Shown here in pieces: positions 19,278-20,153 of a DNA stretch of 20,153 nucleotides; position 1 is the stretch's first letter; every line of letters begins with the position of its first letter. Location: IMG/VR virus record IMGVR_UViG_3300035698_013387, positions 1 through 20,153 of that record; one strand, written 5' to 3'. Below the pieces are notes generated by a model. That model saw only the letters and a list, made by a program, of their open reading frames with translations, was not told the DNA's origin and ran no database searches. This DNA is from a virus. Both the position numbers and the translations under genes were made by a program.

Positions 19278-19739
19278 ATGACTAAAGAAGAGCTGATGGT
19301 TCAAGCGCAACAAGAAGTTAAAGGGTTAGATTCATATCTAACGTATCCGGATGATTACAGTAATGCTTGCGACGACGCGTCACGAGAGACGGGCTGGGCA
19401 TACCCTGTAACAACCGATTTTAAGATCCTTTGGCAGAAAAAACGAACCATTCGTTATTTGTTGAATTACCTAGTCACCCAGAGTGCTTACAAATTCAAAT
19501 ACAAGCAAATCAGCCTTCAACAGAGATTCGAAAATTTATTAAAGCTGATTAACACGCAGGATGCTGAGTTTGAAAAGGCTGTGGATGATAATATGGCAGA
19601 GTTTGCCGGAGTCGGAGGGTTTGCGTTATTCGGTCATAAGATAGATGCCGGATTTAAGTATGCTTCGCAAACTGGAGAAGACTTAACGTACACAACTGAG
19701 AATGAGGTTATAATTAACCCTAACGAGAATAGTGAATAA
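19278..19739 (+). CDS. head-tail connector candidate, 153 aa
   Basis: ATG 19278 follows AGGATGAG. The protein is mostly helical (ELMVQAQQEVKGLDSYL; KKRTIRYLLNYLVTQSAYKF; LQQRFENLLKLINTQDAEFE) and ends in a polar tail. Helical proteins of about 100-160 residues after the capsid gene are commonly the adaptor that binds under the portal ring. That role is inferred from position and fold type; no family motif was recognised. Confidence 0.55.
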   Translation: MTKEELMVQAQQEVKGLDSYLTYPDDYSNACDDASRETGWAYPVTTDFKILWQKKRTIRYLLNYLVTQSAYKFKYKQISLQQRFENLLKLINTQDAEFEKAVDDNMAEFAGVGGFALFGHKIDAGFKYASQTGEDLTYTTENEVIINPNENSE

Positions 19740-19741
19740 TA

Positions 19742-20153
19742 ATGGTTGATACCGGAATAGGGAACGACATTAAAGAAACCCTGGTAGAAGTAGGGGCTAC
19801 GATCACTATACTTAGAGATTCTGGAAATATAACGGGTGATTATGTTGATTATGAGACTAATAACCAAGTAACAAAGCCATTTATACGAGAATACTTTCTT
19901 GAAGCAACAATGGCCTATGACACATTAGCGATTGCAGGCGATATATTAACTATAGATACCCTAGAGCAGACATTTATTGTCATGAATTCTTCAGCAGAGC
20001 AGTTTGAAAATTCAATAATAGCAAAAGGGGTAGTCCTTTATAAGTGCAACGTATCTGGGGAATTATTAAGGTTTTCTGGAGAGGGTAGAGATGCTAATTA
20101 CAGACCTATAACCCAATGGAATACTATAAAAAGTAATGCTTATGGGTTGCTTA
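19742..20153 (+). CDS. neck or head-closure protein candidate, partial (3' end outside window)
   Basis: ATG 19742 opens a frame that runs to the window end without a stop (137 codons seen). The visible part is beta-rich: TLVEVGATITILRDSGNITG, then REYFLEATMAYDTLAIAGD, then TFIVMNSSAEQF and VVLYKCNVSG. Small beta-barrel proteins at this place are typically head-closure (stopper) proteins. The ribosome binding site is weak, which may reflect coupling to the preceding gene 2 bp upstream. Assignment tentative. Confidence 0.55.
   Translation, partial: MVDTGIGNDIKETLVEVGATITILRDSGNITGDYVDYETNNQVTKPFIREYFLEATMAYDTLAIAGDILTIDTLEQTFIVMNSSAEQFENSIIAKGVVLYKCNVSGELLRFSGEGRDANYRPITQWNTIKSNAYGLL

Overview
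The window looks like part of the genome of an uncultured tailed double-stranded DNA phage (Caudoviricetes-like) or a prophage. All recognisable genes lie on the + strand. Genes are short and tightly packed with ATGA/TAATG overlaps. A canonical packaging and head module (candidate TerS, TerL, portal, prohead protease/scaffold, decoration protein, lambda-E-type major capsid protein, connector proteins) fills the right half. The DNA is AT-rich and ribosome binding sites are strong AAGGAG/AAAGGAGGTGA, so the host is probably a bacterium with classical Shine-Dalgarno translation. I cannot name the host from sequence alone. No integrase, repressor, polymerase or lysis gene could be identified.

Layout. 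(1) 1-1717: two genes of unknown function, the larger with a possible helix-turn-helix, ending at a clear intrinsic terminator. (2) 1718-3097: about 1.4 kb without genes, very AT-rich but studded with GCGC-cored palindromes. It ends in a second terminator, a cluster of GTTAAC boxes and a good sigma70-type promoter. (3) 3098-10550: a long run of about two dozen small accessory genes, mostly unrecognised. Many are Cys-rich. Included are an RMF-like protein, a helix-turn-helix protein, a tandem pair of paralogs, an SPL-type radical SAM enzyme, a Gly/Lys-rich peptide and a two-helix membrane protein. Within this run are an interrupted tRNA-like element (4506-4711), a degenerate tRNA-like cluster (9211-9341), a frameshifted small gene (4319-4497) and a triple hairpin repeat (5231-5313). 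(4) 10617-13361: a winged-helix-like protein, a Cys-cluster protein in the TerS position, and the large terminase. (5) 13362-13445: a short control region with a TTGACA element, a copy of the GTTAAC box and a hairpin covering the portal start. (6) 13446-20153: portal, prohead protease with an in-frame nested scaffold, decoration protein, major capsid protein, three further head/neck proteins, and a connector-like gene cut by the window end.

How it fits together. The promoter at 3035-3064 probably drives the accessory operon. TerL docks on the portal to pump DNA. Protease and scaffold shape and mature the shell built from the capsid protein, which the decoration protein then stabilises. The last genes close the neck. 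The scaffold, decoration and capsid genes all carry the full AAAGGAGGTGA ribosome binding site, as expected for abundant proteins. The less obvious content is RNA-level structure: several gene junctions hold strong inverted repeats without a U-tract. Two of these cover ribosome binding sites, one at the portal start and one upstream of the protease, which suggests post-transcriptional timing of the head genes.
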